NCBI RefSeq assembly: GCF_050717515.1
Contig: NZ_JBOITL010000042.1
Location: forward strand, 62,001-126,000
Direction: 5' to 3'
Source: Clostridium_AD sp050717515
GTDB lineage: Bacteria; Bacillota; Clostridia; Clostridiales; Clostridiaceae
DNA: 64,000 nucleotides
The notes under the pieces were generated by a model. That model saw nothing but the letters and a program-made list of their open reading frames with translations, was not told where the DNA came from and did no database searches. Positions 24,790-34,290 of the stretch are shown here, in pieces; position 1 is the stretch's first letter; the number at the start of each line of letters is the position of its first letter. The position numbers and the translations under genes were made by a program.

Positions 24790-24827
24790 TTTTAACGACA
24801 TTTCAGCTGCGCAATGATGATTTAATG
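24790..24827. repeat. Short intergenic repeat (both element ends joined)
   Basis: TTTTAACGACATTTCAG (24790-24806) is followed directly by CTGCGCAATGATGATTTAATG. The first part recurs at 50972 and, inverted, at 59204; the second part matches the other end of the 59086-59220 element. It looks like a copy whose middle has been lost. Confidence 0.5.
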
Positions 24828-24853
24828 TAAAATTATGATGAATTTTGTAATAC

Positions 24854-24880
24854 GAATAAAAACATGGAATATCATATTTT
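24854..24880 (+). promoter_or_regulatory. Possible sigma-E promoter of sipL
   Basis: GAATA (24854-24858), 14 nt, and CATATTTT (24873-24880) resemble a sigma-E promoter with two mismatches in the -10. sipL is expected to be an early mother-cell gene. Confidence 0.3.
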
Positions 24881-24971
24881 CCTTACTACTTCTATATATA
24901 TTAATAGTAGGTATTTTAAGAGGGTAACAATTCATAAGTGTTGCCACAATAGAAATACAAGGAGGTATAGT

Positions 24972-26534
24972 ATGGAGATAAATTTAATAAGAGAAAATAT
25001 AGAGTATGAACAACTGCTAGGAGAAAATACTGCGGATACTGTAGTAAAAGAAGAATATGTAATTCCGGATACTCATCCAGACGTTAGAGAAATTCTTATG
25101 TTAGATGTTAAGGCCGTTATAAACTCTAAAGAAATAATTGAAGATAAGGTATATTTAGAGGGGCAACTTCAATATAATGTACTTTATATTTCAAAAGATC
25201 AAGAACGTACTGATGTGGAAAATGTTGTATATAGTTCCAAATTTTCAAATACAATAGATATAATGGGCGCGATGCCTGAAATGCTTTGTGATGCTGAGTG
25301 TTTTGTAGAACATATGGAGTGTAAAATAGTTAATGAAAGAAAAATATGTCTAGAAGGTATTTTGAAATTAAAATCTGAAGTGTATAAAAGTTTTAGTTTC
25401 CAAATAGTTAAAGATATCGAAGCTGTAAAGGATGTTCAATATTTAAAAAATCCAACTAGCATAGATAAAGTTACAAAGAGTTTTAATGGAGAGCTTATTG
25501 GTAAAGGCAATATAAAAGTTCCAATGGACAAACCGGAGATTGCTAAAGTTATAAAATATGATGTTAATATTCACAAAAAAGAAGTAAAGTTATTTGACGG
25601 AAAAATTCAAATCAATGCTTTTGCTTGTATTAATATGATGTATAAGGGGAAAGACAGCAGGGAATTGTTTTATATCGAGCAGGAAGTTATGTTAAATAAA
25701 GAGTTGGATTCCCAAGATGTAAATCCTTATATGGACAATTATACAGACTTTAGGGTAGATGCTATGGGATTTGACATTAAGGAAGATGATTTAGGAGAAA
25801 AAAGAATTGTTGATGTAGAGTTTTTGATAAAAACCAATACAAGGGCTATGCACAAAGAAGAAGTGGATATGATTGAAGATGTTTATTCACCAACTACAAA
25901 GCTTGAGATGGATAAAAAAGATTATGGACTTAATGTAATGCAAGGACAATTATTAACTGAGACCTTAGTTAAGGGAGATATAGAATTAAATAATACTATG
26001 GCAAAACCTAGCAAGGTTATTATGTGTAATGCTAGCGTTTGCGTAACAGACAAAAAAGTCATTGAGGATAAAGTTATAATTGAGGGTATAATGAATGTAA
26101 CCGTACTATATAGAAGCGATGATGAAGAAAAATATCTTTCTGCTGTGTCAGAGGAGATTCCTTTTACTTGTGGGGCAGAGATATTAGGCACTAAGATAAA
26201 TATGAGCAGTGTGTGTAAGGTAACACTTGAAAATATAAATGCAGATATTGAGGTTGGAAATATAGCAATTAGAGCTGTGGTAAAAGTATATACAAGAGTA
26301 AATTATATGGTACAAAAGAAATTTTTAGTTGACGTTTACCCAATAGAGGCCGAAGTACCTAAGAAAAAAGCTAGTATTACCATTTATGTAGTTCAATCTG
26401 GCGATACTTTATGGAAAATTGCTAAAAAGTATAATACTACAATGCAAGAAATTGCAAGGGTTAACGGAATAGAAGAGCCTAATGTTATAAAAGTTTCACA
26501 AAAACTTATAATACCGGGTAGAATAATTATATAG
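24972..26534 (+). CDS. sipL: SipL, SPOCS/LysM spore envelope morphogenetic protein
   Basis: A 520-residue protein with repeated DUF3794/SPOCS modules (for example EYVIPDTHPDVREILMLD near the start and KVIMCNASVCVTDKKVIEDK later) and a C-terminal LysM domain (YVVQSGDTLWKIAKKYNTTM to KLIIPGR). This architecture is that of SipL of C. difficile, the functional counterpart of SpoVID, which binds SpoIVA to encase the forespore with coat. ATG 24972 follows AAGGAGG. The local order yabG-veg-sipL-ispE is the same as in C. difficile. Mother-cell cytoplasm, at the outer forespore membrane. Confidence 0.9.
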   Translation: MEINLIRENIEYEQLLGENTADTVVKEEYVIPDTHPDVREILMLDVKAVINSKEIIEDKVYLEGQLQYNVLYISKDQERTDVENVVYSSKFSNTIDIMGAMPEMLCDAECFVEHMECKIVNERKICLEGILKLKSEVYKSFSFQIVKDIEAVKDVQYLKNPTSIDKVTKSFNGELIGKGNIKVPMDKPEIAKVIKYDVNIHKKEVKLFDGKIQINAFACINMMYKGKDSRELFYIEQEVMLNKELDSQDVNPYMDNYTDFRVDAMGFDIKEDDLGEKRIVDVEFLIKTNTRAMHKEEVDMIEDVYSPTTKLEMDKKDYGLNVMQGQLLTETLVKGDIELNNTMAKPSKVIMCNASVCVTDKKVIEDKVIIEGIMNVTVLYRSDDEEKYLSAVSEEIPFTCGAEILGTKINMSSVCKVTLENINADIEVGNIAIRAVVKVYTRVNYMVQKKFLVDVYPIEAEVPKKKASITIYVVQSGDTLWKIAKKYNTTMQEIARVNGIEEPNVIKVSQKLIIPGRIII

Positions 26535-26543
26535 GCACATTTT

Positions 26544-26590
26544 AATAAATAGCAAGTCAGTATACTAGTATATTTGACTTGTTATTTATT
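26544..26590 (+). terminator. Hairpin after sipL
   Basis: AATAAATAGCAAGTCA (26544-26559) pairs with 26575-26590 over 16 bp with one G-T; TTTTA follows. Confidence 0.65.
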
Positions 26591-26778
26591 TTACATGTGC
26601 ATTATTTAAAATTATATGTAGCAATATTAAATTTGTTGTAATATACTAATTTTATTAACAATATTTCACAAGGAAAAGCTAATCTTATATAAGTCTCTGA
26701 ATTCCTAAGGAGGAATAAACAGTTATTCATTAATTAAGCGGCTTTAGTGGATTCACAATAAAGAGTTGGAGGAAAATC

Positions 26779-27621
26779 ATGTTAGTAAAAGCTTATGGAA
26801 AAATAAACATATCTTTAGATATAGTAGGTAAAAGAGATGACGGATATCATTTGCTCAAAATGATTATGCAGAACGTAGATTTATATGATTCTATGTCCTT
26901 TCAAAAATGCGATAAAGGTATTAATATAAGCTGTAATAAACCTTACATACCTACAGATGAGAAGAATTTAGTATATAAAGCTGCAAAACTTTTTATAGAC
27001 ACTTATAATATTAGTGAAGGTGTAAATATATATCTCAAGAAAAATATTCCAGTAGCTGCGGGTATGGCAGGTGGAAGTGCAGATGCAGCAGCTGTTTTTA
27101 AAACATTGAAACAGTTATTCGAAGTAGATATAGACGACAATGAACTTATGAAATTAGGTGTCAAGATAGGCGCAGACGTCCCTTATTGTATAATGGGAGG
27201 AACTGCACTGTGTGAAGGGATAGGGGATATTATTACCCCGCTGGCATCTTTTAAAAACCAAATTTTAGTATTGGTTAAGCCTAATTTTGGAGTATCCACC
27301 AAAGAGGTTTATAAAAACTTAGATATTAGTAAAATCTTTAAGCATCCAAATACAGAGGCGTTAATAAAAGCTATGGAAGAAGAGAAATTAGAAGATGTAT
27401 GTAACAGTATGAAAAATTTACTTGAAAATGTTACCCTTAGAAAATATCCAGTTCTCAAAAGAATAAAAGAGGATATGATTAGAATGGGTGCAATGGGAGC
27501 AATGATGAGCGGCAGCGGTCCCACAATATTTGCTTTCTTCGATGATATGTTAAAAGCTCAAAGATGTTATGATAAATTTAAAACTCAATATAAAGAAGTA
27601 TATATAACAAGAACCATCTAA
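26779..27621 (+). CDS. ispE: 4-diphosphocytidyl-2-C-methyl-D-erythritol kinase
   Basis: A 280-residue GHMP kinase that phosphorylates CDP-methylerythritol at the 2-hydroxyl in the MEP isoprenoid pathway. The N-terminus AYGKINISLDIVGKRDDGYH is diagnostic, the ATP loop is PVAAGMAGGSADAA (about 91-104), and MMSGSGPTIFAFF is the third GHMP motif. GGAGG precedes ATG. It stands alone between sipL and the germination genes. Confidence 0.96.
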   Translation: MLVKAYGKINISLDIVGKRDDGYHLLKMIMQNVDLYDSMSFQKCDKGINISCNKPYIPTDEKNLVYKAAKLFIDTYNISEGVNIYLKKNIPVAAGMAGGSADAAAVFKTLKQLFEVDIDDNELMKLGVKIGADVPYCIMGGTALCEGIGDIITPLASFKNQILVLVKPNFGVSTKEVYKNLDISKIFKHPNTEALIKAMEEEKLEDVCNSMKNLLENVTLRKYPVLKRIKEDMIRMGAMGAMMSGSGPTIFAFFDDMLKAQRCYDKFKTQYKEVYITRTI

Positions 27622-27646
27622 AATTAGTTTTACAGTAAAATATAAG

Positions 27647-27691
27647 AACGTGGAAAAGCATTTGTGCTTTTTTACGTTTTTTTATTTTCCT
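27647..27691 (+). terminator. Terminator after ispE
   Basis: AACGTGGAAAAGCA folds on TGCTTTTTTACGTT with a small loop; seven T residues follow. Confidence 0.75.
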
Positions 27692-27818
27692 GTGCCTAAG
27701 TGAATATTTTCTGCAAGTGTCGTTAAAACTAGCTTAAGCGAAGTGAAATCAATTTGCTTACGTATAAAGTTTTATAATTTATTTTTTTACTAATTAGAAT
27801 AAAGCAGGGAGAAAAATA

Positions 27819-28010
27819 ATGAAAATTTTAGACATATTTGATGTATATTTTTTAATAATGATGGTGATACAAGGTTCAGTTGTACTTACGGTGGACGCAA
27901 GAAGTTTTAAAAAATTAGGTAATGACTGTATTAGTAAAAAAGCACGCATCTTAGGATTTTTAGCAATTATTATAGCTGTTATTCTATTTATACTAAGGGT
28001 TATATTCTAA
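27819..28010 (+). CDS. Small two-helix membrane protein, probable CLC_0170 family
   Basis: A 63-residue protein with two membrane helices (YFLIMMVIQGSVVLTVDA and ILGFLAIIIAVILFILRVIF) separated by a basic loop. It resembles the clostridial CLC_0170 family seen beside gerK loci; no function is known. GCAGGGAGAAA precedes ATG. Its TAA stop is joined to a copy of the intergenic repeat (TGACATTTCAG). Position just upstream of gerKA suggests a link with spore membrane or germination, but this is context only. Confidence 0.6.
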   Translation: MKILDIFDVYFLIMMVIQGSVVLTVDARSFKKLGNDCISKKARILGFLAIIIAVILFILRVIF

Positions 28011-28103
28011 TGACATTTCAGGTGAGGATTTAATCGAATTTAAGCGCCTAATGTAATGATTTAAATTAATGCAAATTTTACATATATAAGGATGTGAAGC
28101 AAT

Positions 28104-29564
28104 ATGAGAGAGATAATTGATGATAAAATTCAGCTTGAAGCTGAAAAAAACATAGAGTACTTGAAAGAACTTTTAAAAGATAACTCCGATGTGATTTTTA
28201 GAACTTTCAATGTAGGAGATTGGAAAGCTGCAATAGTTTATATTGACGGAATGGCAGATAAACTTCTATTAGACCATTATGTTTTAGAGCCATTAATGTT
28301 ATGTTCAAAGGGAATAGAGAAAACGAAGCAAATAAAAGACAATATACTTTCAGTGACTGATATGCACGAAGTAAAGAAATTAAGTGAAGGAGTTAATGCA
28401 GCCCTTTCAGGGGACACATTAATGTTTATAGATGAGTTAAACTGCGCTTATGTTATTGCAACACGTTTTTGGCCTGTTCGAGGGGTAGGTGACCCGTCTG
28501 GTGAAACGGTAATTAGAGGAGCACGAGACGGATTCACAGAAACTGTAAGATTTAACACTGCTTTAATAAGAAGGCGAATTAGAGATACAAGGTTAAGAGT
28601 TAAACCTAAAGCTATAGGAGCTAGATCTAAGACTGACGTGGCAATTATGTACATTGACGATATAGTCAATAAAGAAGTACTAGAGGAGCTAAATCGGAGG
28701 GTAGATAAAATAAACATTGATGCAGTTTTTGATTCTGCTTATATTGAGCAGCTAATAGAGGATAATAAATATTCTCCCTTTCCACAAATACAAAGTACAG
28801 AGAGGCCAGATGTAGTAGCGGCGGCGCTGTACGAAGGTAGGGTAGCGCTAGTTGTAGATAATTCTCCCTTTGTAATTATTGTTCCAGCAACCTTGCCTAA
28901 TTTATTTCAGTCCCCTGATGATTATTATCAAAGGTGGATGCATAGTTCTATGGTTAGATTTATTAGGATACTTTCTATATTTATATCTCTTACTGCACCG
29001 GCACTTTATGTAGCAATCACATCTTTTCATACAGCTATAATACCTACTAAATTAGCCTATGCTATAGCAGCTTCTAGGGAAGGAGTGCCATTTCCGGCAT
29101 TTGTAGAAGCTATAATTATGGAATTGTTTTTAGCTCTTCTTATGGAGGCTGTTGTTAGGTTGCCAAGGCCTATTGGAGCAACTATTGGTATTGTAGGAGG
29201 CCTTATTATAGGTCAATCTGCAGTGAGTGCAGGAATAGTTAGTCCCATTATGATAATTATTGTGGCAATTACCGCTATTACTACATTTGTAACTCCTAAT
29301 TATGAAGTTACTGCGGCTTTTAGACTTGTGCGATTTTTCCTTATTATCGCTTCGGCGATTGTAGGTTTTTATGGGATAGTGATGGGGCTAATTGTAATTC
29401 TCATTCATCTAGTTAGAATGAAAAGTTTTGGAATACCTTATTTAGCACCAATGGTGGATACTAATATTGCGGATTTAAAAGATATGTATATTAGAGCGCC
29501 AATATCTCAGTTAAAAGAAAGGCCTAAATACATGAAAACTGGAGATAAGGTAAGACAGAAATAA
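28104..29564 (+). CDS. gerKA: GerKA-type spore germinant receptor subunit A
   Basis: A 486-residue GerA-family protein. The soluble N-terminal half (about 1-280) has the family stretch GLP-like RGVGDPSGETVIRGARDGFTE and RRRIRDTRLRVK; four to five membrane helices follow from FIRILSIFISLTAPALYVAI, with LPRPIGATIGIVGGLIIGQ. It forms, with the B and C subunits, a nutrient receptor in the inner spore membrane. The ribosome site is AAGGATGTG. First gene of gerKA-gerKB-gerKC; promoter probably forespore-specific, although I see no clear sigma-G match. Confidence 0.93.
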   Translation: MREIIDDKIQLEAEKNIEYLKELLKDNSDVIFRTFNVGDWKAAIVYIDGMADKLLLDHYVLEPLMLCSKGIEKTKQIKDNILSVTDMHEVKKLSEGVNAALSGDTLMFIDELNCAYVIATRFWPVRGVGDPSGETVIRGARDGFTETVRFNTALIRRRIRDTRLRVKPKAIGARSKTDVAIMYIDDIVNKEVLEELNRRVDKINIDAVFDSAYIEQLIEDNKYSPFPQIQSTERPDVVAAALYEGRVALVVDNSPFVIIVPATLPNLFQSPDDYYQRWMHSSMVRFIRILSIFISLTAPALYVAITSFHTAIIPTKLAYAIAASREGVPFPAFVEAIIMELFLALLMEAVVRLPRPIGATIGIVGGLIIGQSAVSAGIVSPIMIIIVAITAITTFVTPNYEVTAAFRLVRFFLIIASAIVGFYGIVMGLIVILIHLVRMKSFGIPYLAPMVDTNIADLKDMYIRAPISQLKERPKYMKTGDKVRQK

Positions 29565-29600
29565 TTCGTATCATCTTTTATGTGGAGGGAAAGTGTTATT

Positions 29601-30722
29601 ATGCAAGACAAAAAAAATATTGGAGATTTTGGTTTATTTTCAACTTTAGTGGTAGCGATGGTAGGTATAGGAATATTTTCTTGTCCAAAGGAAGTAATAG
29701 ATAAAGTAGGTAGTGACGCTTGGATAGTTACTCTAACTTCAGGAATAGTAATTTTTTTATTACTATATCTTATATACTTGGTTATGAAAAAAAATGATTT
29801 TCAAGATCTTACTAATATATTACAGAATAATTTTGGTAGATTCCTTGGAGGGGTATTCGCTATTATTTTTGCAATTTATAGTATATTTATTGTGTCTCTT
29901 GGGATGAGAGAATTTGTTGAAGTAATTAGACTATTTTTATTAAGGCGGACTCCGTCAGAATTTATATTGATGACCACTATTTTAACAGGCACCTATTTAG
30001 TTAGAGGCGAAATAGGTGATTTAGTTAAATTTAATGAGATTTCCTTCTGGATTATGTTCATTCCAGCTTTTGCAGTATTCATACTTATCGCAATAAATGC
30101 AGACTTTACAAAGCTATTACCAGTACTTAATAATCAACCTAACAATTACTTTAGTGCTTCTAGATATGCACTATTATGTTTTGGGGGATTTGAAATAGCC
30201 TATCTTATTCTTCCTTATGTTAAGAATAAGAAAAATTCATCCCGTGTTCTAAGAAAGAGTATTATGTTTGTATCGATTTTTTATATAATTGTAATGATAC
30301 TTGTTTTAGCTGTGTTTTCTAAAGCACAGAGTAGGATTTTATTATGGCCAACTATTTCTATGATCAGGTCTTTATTTATACCGGGCACATTTATAGAGCG
30401 TTGGGAAGGAATAGTAATGGCACTGTGGATACTTTTTTATTTCACTACCTTTGTTAACACCTATTTCTTTTCCAGTGAGATTGTAAAAAATGTATTTAAA
30501 TTAAAAGATATTAAAATTTCTTCGCTTTTAATTATGCCTATTATTTACGTCATAGCATTATACCCAGAGAATATAGCAGAAGTTTATACGCTTCAATTCA
30601 AAACTGCTCCTGTTCTATGCACTGCTATATTTGTTTTTGTAATCTTACCCATACTTATACTGCTCATGGGTAAAGTTAAGGTTAAACGTAAAGGGAGGAG
30701 GAGAAGTACAGATGAAATTTAA
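29601..30722 (+). CDS. gerKB: GerKB-type spore germinant receptor subunit B
   Basis: A 373-residue GerB-family (APC transporter superfamily) protein with ten membrane helices: LFSTLVVAMVGIGIFSCPKEV begins helix 1, and LVRGEIGDLVKFNEISFWI and FGGFEIAYLILPYV follow. The B subunit carries the germinant-binding pocket in characterized receptors. ATG 29601 follows GGAGGG by 11 nt; an in-frame ATG at 29580 lies in front of that site. Overlaps gerKC by 11 bp, showing tight coupling. Confidence 0.92.
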   Translation: MQDKKNIGDFGLFSTLVVAMVGIGIFSCPKEVIDKVGSDAWIVTLTSGIVIFLLLYLIYLVMKKNDFQDLTNILQNNFGRFLGGVFAIIFAIYSIFIVSLGMREFVEVIRLFLLRRTPSEFILMTTILTGTYLVRGEIGDLVKFNEISFWIMFIPAFAVFILIAINADFTKLLPVLNNQPNNYFSASRYALLCFGGFEIAYLILPYVKNKKNSSRVLRKSIMFVSIFYIIVMILVLAVFSKAQSRILLWPTISMIRSLFIPGTFIERWEGIVMALWILFYFTTFVNTYFFSSEIVKNVFKLKDIKISSLLIMPIIYVIALYPENIAEVYTLQFKTAPVLCTAIFVFVILPILILLMGKVKVKRKGRRRSTDEI

Positions 30723-31887
30723 GGTGGGTTTACCCATTATCCTAAGCTGCGTTTTACTTAGCGGATGCTGGGATAAAGTAGAAATAGATAGGCTTAATTT
30801 CATATCTACTATAGCTATTGACCCAGGACAAGATATTGGTAAAGAAAAGGAGTTAAAAAGCATTAACTCAAAAGAGCCCTTTGCTGAGGGGCAGATTAAA
30901 AAAATTAATGTAACCTATGGATTTCCAGATATGAGTATGCTAGGGGCTGGGAAAAGTGGAAGCGCGCAGGAAAAATACATTAATACCCAGGCTTACTCTA
31001 TGGAAGATGCATCCTCAGAAGCTATGGCTAAAAGTAGTAGGGACATATATATGGGGCATACTAAGCTACTTATATTAAGTAGCAATTTATTAGAATATAA
31101 AGATACTGTGAAAGAGATAGTAGATTATCTGCAAAGGAATCCTAATATAAATAGGATGATGGATATCGTTGTCTCGGATGGCAAAGCTGAAGACTATATG
31201 AAATTCAAACCTATGACGGAAAACAGCACTCAATATTATATTTCTGGACTTATGGCTAACAGTAAAAGAAATTCAAGGATTATGAGCATAAATTTAAATG
31301 AATTCCTTATTCTTTTAAGTGAAAATGGGAATGCGTTATTGCCTAGAATAACTTTAGAAAAGGAAAAAAATGAATTGATTTTAACTGGTGCAGCTATAAT
31401 TAACAATTATAAATTAAAAGGATATTTTACTCCATTAGAACTAATGGACATACAACTTCTAAGTGGTAAGTTTAACATTGGAAAGAAAGTTATTTACATT
31501 GATGGACACCCTGTTGATTATATAATCAACGGATATGAAAGGAAAATCAGGGTGGAGGAAGAAGGGGATAAGTTAGTCATTAATATAGATTTAGGCCTAG
31601 AGGGGCAGATAAATGGATACTATGTAGATAAGAAAATACTGGGAAAAGAGGAACTGAAAATTTTGCAGAATACTTTTAATAGCTCAATTAGTGTAGAGTG
31701 TGAAAAAATCATGAAAATTGCTATAGGTGAATTTGGAATAGACCCCTTTGGTGTGCGCGAAAATATTGAAAAGTTTAAACCCTCTTTATGGAATAAAATA
31801 GAAAAGGATTGGATTGACAAATATAAAAGTGCAATAGTTAAGGTTACTGTTAATACTGAGATAAGAAGAATCGGAGCAGTTCAGTGA
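30712..31887 (+). CDS. gerKC: GerKC-type spore germinant receptor lipoprotein subunit C
   Basis: A 391-residue lipoprotein. Signal peptide with lipobox LLSGC (Cys19), immediately followed by WDKVEIDRLNFISTIAID, the standard start of GerC proteins. A GerAC C-terminal domain covers about 200-391. It is acylated and anchored on the outer face of the inner spore membrane. The start lies inside gerKB. Order A-B-C differs from the A-C/B split of C. perfringens. Confidence 0.92.
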   Translation: MKFKVGLPIILSCVLLSGCWDKVEIDRLNFISTIAIDPGQDIGKEKELKSINSKEPFAEGQIKKINVTYGFPDMSMLGAGKSGSAQEKYINTQAYSMEDASSEAMAKSSRDIYMGHTKLLILSSNLLEYKDTVKEIVDYLQRNPNINRMMDIVVSDGKAEDYMKFKPMTENSTQYYISGLMANSKRNSRIMSINLNEFLILLSENGNALLPRITLEKEKNELILTGAAIINNYKLKGYFTPLELMDIQLLSGKFNIGKKVIYIDGHPVDYIINGYERKIRVEEEGDKLVINIDLGLEGQINGYYVDKKILGKEELKILQNTFNSSISVECEKIMKIAIGEFGIDPFGVRENIEKFKPSLWNKIEKDWIDKYKSAIVKVTVNTEIRRIGAVQ

Positions 31888-31913
31888 ATATAATTACACA
31901 ATATGGTAATAAT
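31886..31913 (+). promoter_or_regulatory. Possible sigma-F promoter of spoIIR
   Basis: GAATA (31886-31890), 14 nt, and GGTAATAAT (31905-31913) resemble the sigma-F pattern. spoIIR is a forespore sigma-F gene in B. subtilis. The element overlaps the gerKC stop codon. Confidence 0.35.
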
Positions 31914-31948
31914 TCTAATATAAATTATTGTATTCAGGGGGGATAACC

Positions 31949-32581
31949 ATGAAAAAATTTATATTAACCAGTATTACTATAATTATTATAATCTCCATAG
32001 TTTTAAATGGCAGTAACGTAGCTACGCAAGCTACTCAAAGTGATATTGCTTGTAAACTTATAAGATTTCATGTAATAGCTAATAGTGATAACAAAATAGA
32101 TCAAGGGCTAAAATTAAAAGTAAGAGATTCTGTTTTAAAATATGTATCACCAAAACTTGTGGATTGCAAAAATATATATGAGTCAAGAGAAATTATAAAT
32201 AATGAAGATAAAAATATTAAAAAAATTGCTCAAAATGTTATAAATAAAAATGGATTTAAATATTCAGTATCTACAACCATGTCACAGGAAAATTTTCCAG
32301 TTAAAACTTACGGAAATATTACTTTACCTCAAGGAAAATACGAAGCTTACAGAATAATTATTGGAAGCGGTAGCGGTCAAAACTGGTGGTGCGTTATGTT
32401 TCCACCATTATGCTTTGTGGATATTACAAAAGGAAATGTATCCTACCAAAAAACTGAGAGTGAAATGAAACAAGTATTATCAGATGATGAATATAAGTTT
32501 GTAGATAATACTGTAAATGACAACAATAAAATAGTTGTGAAATTTAAACTATTAGAAATTTTTAATAAATTATTTAGTTAA
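31949..32581 (+). CDS. spoIIR: SpoIIR, forespore signal for sigma-E activation
   Basis: A 210-residue secreted protein. An N-terminal hydrophobic segment (FILTSITIIIIISIVLN) acts as signal sequence, followed by LIRFHVIANSDNKIDQGLKLKVRD, the hallmark of SpoIIR, and GSGSGQNWWCVMFPPLCFVD in the C-terminal half. SpoIIR is secreted from the forespore into the intermembrane space and triggers SpoIIGA to process pro-sigma-E. ATG 31949 follows GGGGGG by about 6 nt. It is 61 nt downstream of gerKC. Confidence 0.94.
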   Translation: MKKFILTSITIIIIISIVLNGSNVATQATQSDIACKLIRFHVIANSDNKIDQGLKLKVRDSVLKYVSPKLVDCKNIYESREIINNEDKNIKKIAQNVINKNGFKYSVSTTMSQENFPVKTYGNITLPQGKYEAYRIIIGSGSGQNWWCVMFPPLCFVDITKGNVSYQKTESEMKQVLSDDEYKFVDNTVNDNNKIVVKFKLLEIFNKLFS

Positions 32582-32600
32582 ATAAAATATATAGAAAACT

Positions 32601-32637
32601 ACTAGTAGATACCAAGCCATAATTGGTATCTACTAGT
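32601..32637 (+). repeat. 15-bp perfect hairpin between spoIIR and ypeB
   Basis: ACTAGTAGATACCAA (32601-32615) pairs with 32623-32637 around a 7-nt loop. No T run follows and the ypeB ribosome site begins about 11 nt later, so it may be an mRNA stability or weak attenuation element rather than a terminator. Confidence 0.55.
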
Positions 32638-32660
32638 GAGGAATTCCAGGAGGGAAATAT

Positions 32661-34031
32661 ATGAAAATGCTAAAGAAAAGAATATTGTATACAAGTGCTG
32701 TAACTATAATTGTTGTATTTTCAACTACTTTTGCTATACTAATGTTTTTGGAACGGTTAGATTATAGAAATTATCTTCAAGGACAATACAGTAAAAATAT
32801 GTATGAACTTATAAGCTCTGTACAAAACATAAGAATAAATCTAGGCAAAGCTGCTATTGTGGGTTCTAGAGAACAGAGTATAGTGGTGTTTGAAGAAGTT
32901 TTCAGATATTCTGCTACTGCAAACGATAAATTACATTCCTTGCCAATAGAACAATCAGTTGTTGGGGACACTAGTGAATTTTTAACTCAAGTAGGAGATT
33001 TCTGTTATAGTTTAGCCAAAGCAACATCGGAAGGAAAGGAACTGAGTGTTAAGGAATATGGAGTAATTGACGAATTAGAAAGGCAATCATATACACTCCA
33101 AGAACAATTAAATGGAGTGCTTTCTGATATAAATGATGGTAAAGTGAAATGGGGAGAGATTAGAAAAAAAAGTACTTTTGCATTTGCAAAAGTAGGGGAT
33201 GATCTTGTAAATGAAAAATTTAAGGGTATACAAAAACAAATAGTTCAATACCCAGCACTAAATTATGATGGGCCTTTTTCTGATAATGTGTTAGAAATAA
33301 AGCCTAAAATAATGTCTCAAAAAGAGGTAAGTCAAAGTGAAGCAGCTAAAACAATAAAAAATATATTTGGCGAAGATAAAATAGAAAGCATAGAAAATAA
33401 AGCAGTACAAGGGAAAACCAGGATACCATCCTATACCTTTTACGTGATGTTTAAAGGGCGAGATAAAGGAGAACCTAAAACAGTAATAGAAGTAAGTAAA
33501 AACGGAGGAAGAATAGTATATTTATTAGATAATAGGACTATAGGGAAAAAAGCTATAGATATTAATAAGGCAATAAAAGGTGGAAGTGTGTTTATTGGTA
33601 AAATAGGATATAAAAATATGGAGCCTACCTATGCGCTAAATTATGAAAATACAGCAGTAGTAAGTTATGTATATAATCAAGGCCAGGTAGCTGTTTATCC
33701 AGATCAAGTAAAGCTTAAGATTGCACTAGACGATGGTAGTATTATAGGAATAGAATCTGAAAAATTTTTAGTGTCTCATGTTGAAAAAAGACAAATAGTT
33801 AAGCCTAAGATAACTGCAGTAAAAGCGCAAGAAAGAGTTGGTAAGCGTCTGAAAATTAATAAAATCAGCTTGGCGATTGTACCTACTGAGATGAATAAAG
33901 AGGTTTTATGCTATGAATTTTTAGGCTCATATAAGGAGAAGAACTTTATAGTATATATTAATGCTGACACTGGGTATGAGCAAAAAATAATGGAAATAAT
34001 CGATACTCCTAATGGGAAATTAACTATTTAG
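32661..34031 (+). CDS. ypeB: YpeB germination protein
   Basis: A 456-residue protein with an N-terminal membrane anchor (ILYTSAVTIIVVFSTTFAILMF) and the YpeB helical region (YLQGQYSKNMYELISSVQNI), then PepSY-like modules in the C-terminal half. YpeB stabilizes and inhibits the cortex-lytic enzyme SleB in spores. The usual partner sleB is not beside it: spoIIR lies upstream and ddl downstream. AGGAGGG precedes ATG by 7 nt. Ends at a 14-bp hairpin. Confidence 0.88.
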   Translation: MKMLKKRILYTSAVTIIVVFSTTFAILMFLERLDYRNYLQGQYSKNMYELISSVQNIRINLGKAAIVGSREQSIVVFEEVFRYSATANDKLHSLPIEQSVVGDTSEFLTQVGDFCYSLAKATSEGKELSVKEYGVIDELERQSYTLQEQLNGVLSDINDGKVKWGEIRKKSTFAFAKVGDDLVNEKFKGIQKQIVQYPALNYDGPFSDNVLEIKPKIMSQKEVSQSEAAKTIKNIFGEDKIESIENKAVQGKTRIPSYTFYVMFKGRDKGEPKTVIEVSKNGGRIVYLLDNRTIGKKAIDINKAIKGGSVFIGKIGYKNMEPTYALNYENTAVVSYVYNQGQVAVYPDQVKLKIALDDGSIIGIESEKFLVSHVEKRQIVKPKITAVKAQERVGKRLKINKISLAIVPTEMNKEVLCYEFLGSYKEKNFIVYINADTGYEQKIMEIIDTPNGKLTI

Positions 34032-34070
34032 ATATATAAGGGCTAAGAGGTTGCAAAGGCTGCCTTGTTA

Positions 34071-34115
34071 AAGAGAGGATATATTGCATAATGTGCACAT
34101 ATATCCTCTCTTCTA
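34071..34115 (+). terminator. Terminator after ypeB
   Basis: AAGAGAGGATATAT (34071-34084) pairs perfectly with 34099-34112; TTCT follows. Confidence 0.75.
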
Positions 34116-34290
34116 TTGAATTATTTTAGATTTACCATTATAATTTGGGGTGGACTTAGGATTTAGAGCTTAAAAATTAAAATACAAAGTAATAGATAAA
34201 AATGATATAATATAATAATGAATTTATTTAGTAAACTTATGTTTTTATTATTCATAAACTAGTTATTATGGTTATAAGGAGAGATGATAG

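Noticed and set aside
24972..26534. Long repeated protein considered as a phage or surface adhesin
   Set aside because: The DUF3794/SPOCS modules, C-terminal LysM and the yabG-veg neighbours identify it as SipL.
26650..26778. Possible T-box or riboswitch leader before ispE (AAGGAGG far upstream, AT-rich leader)
   Set aside because: No T-box sequence or specifier stem, no antiterminator pair, and no known riboswitch core could be seen.
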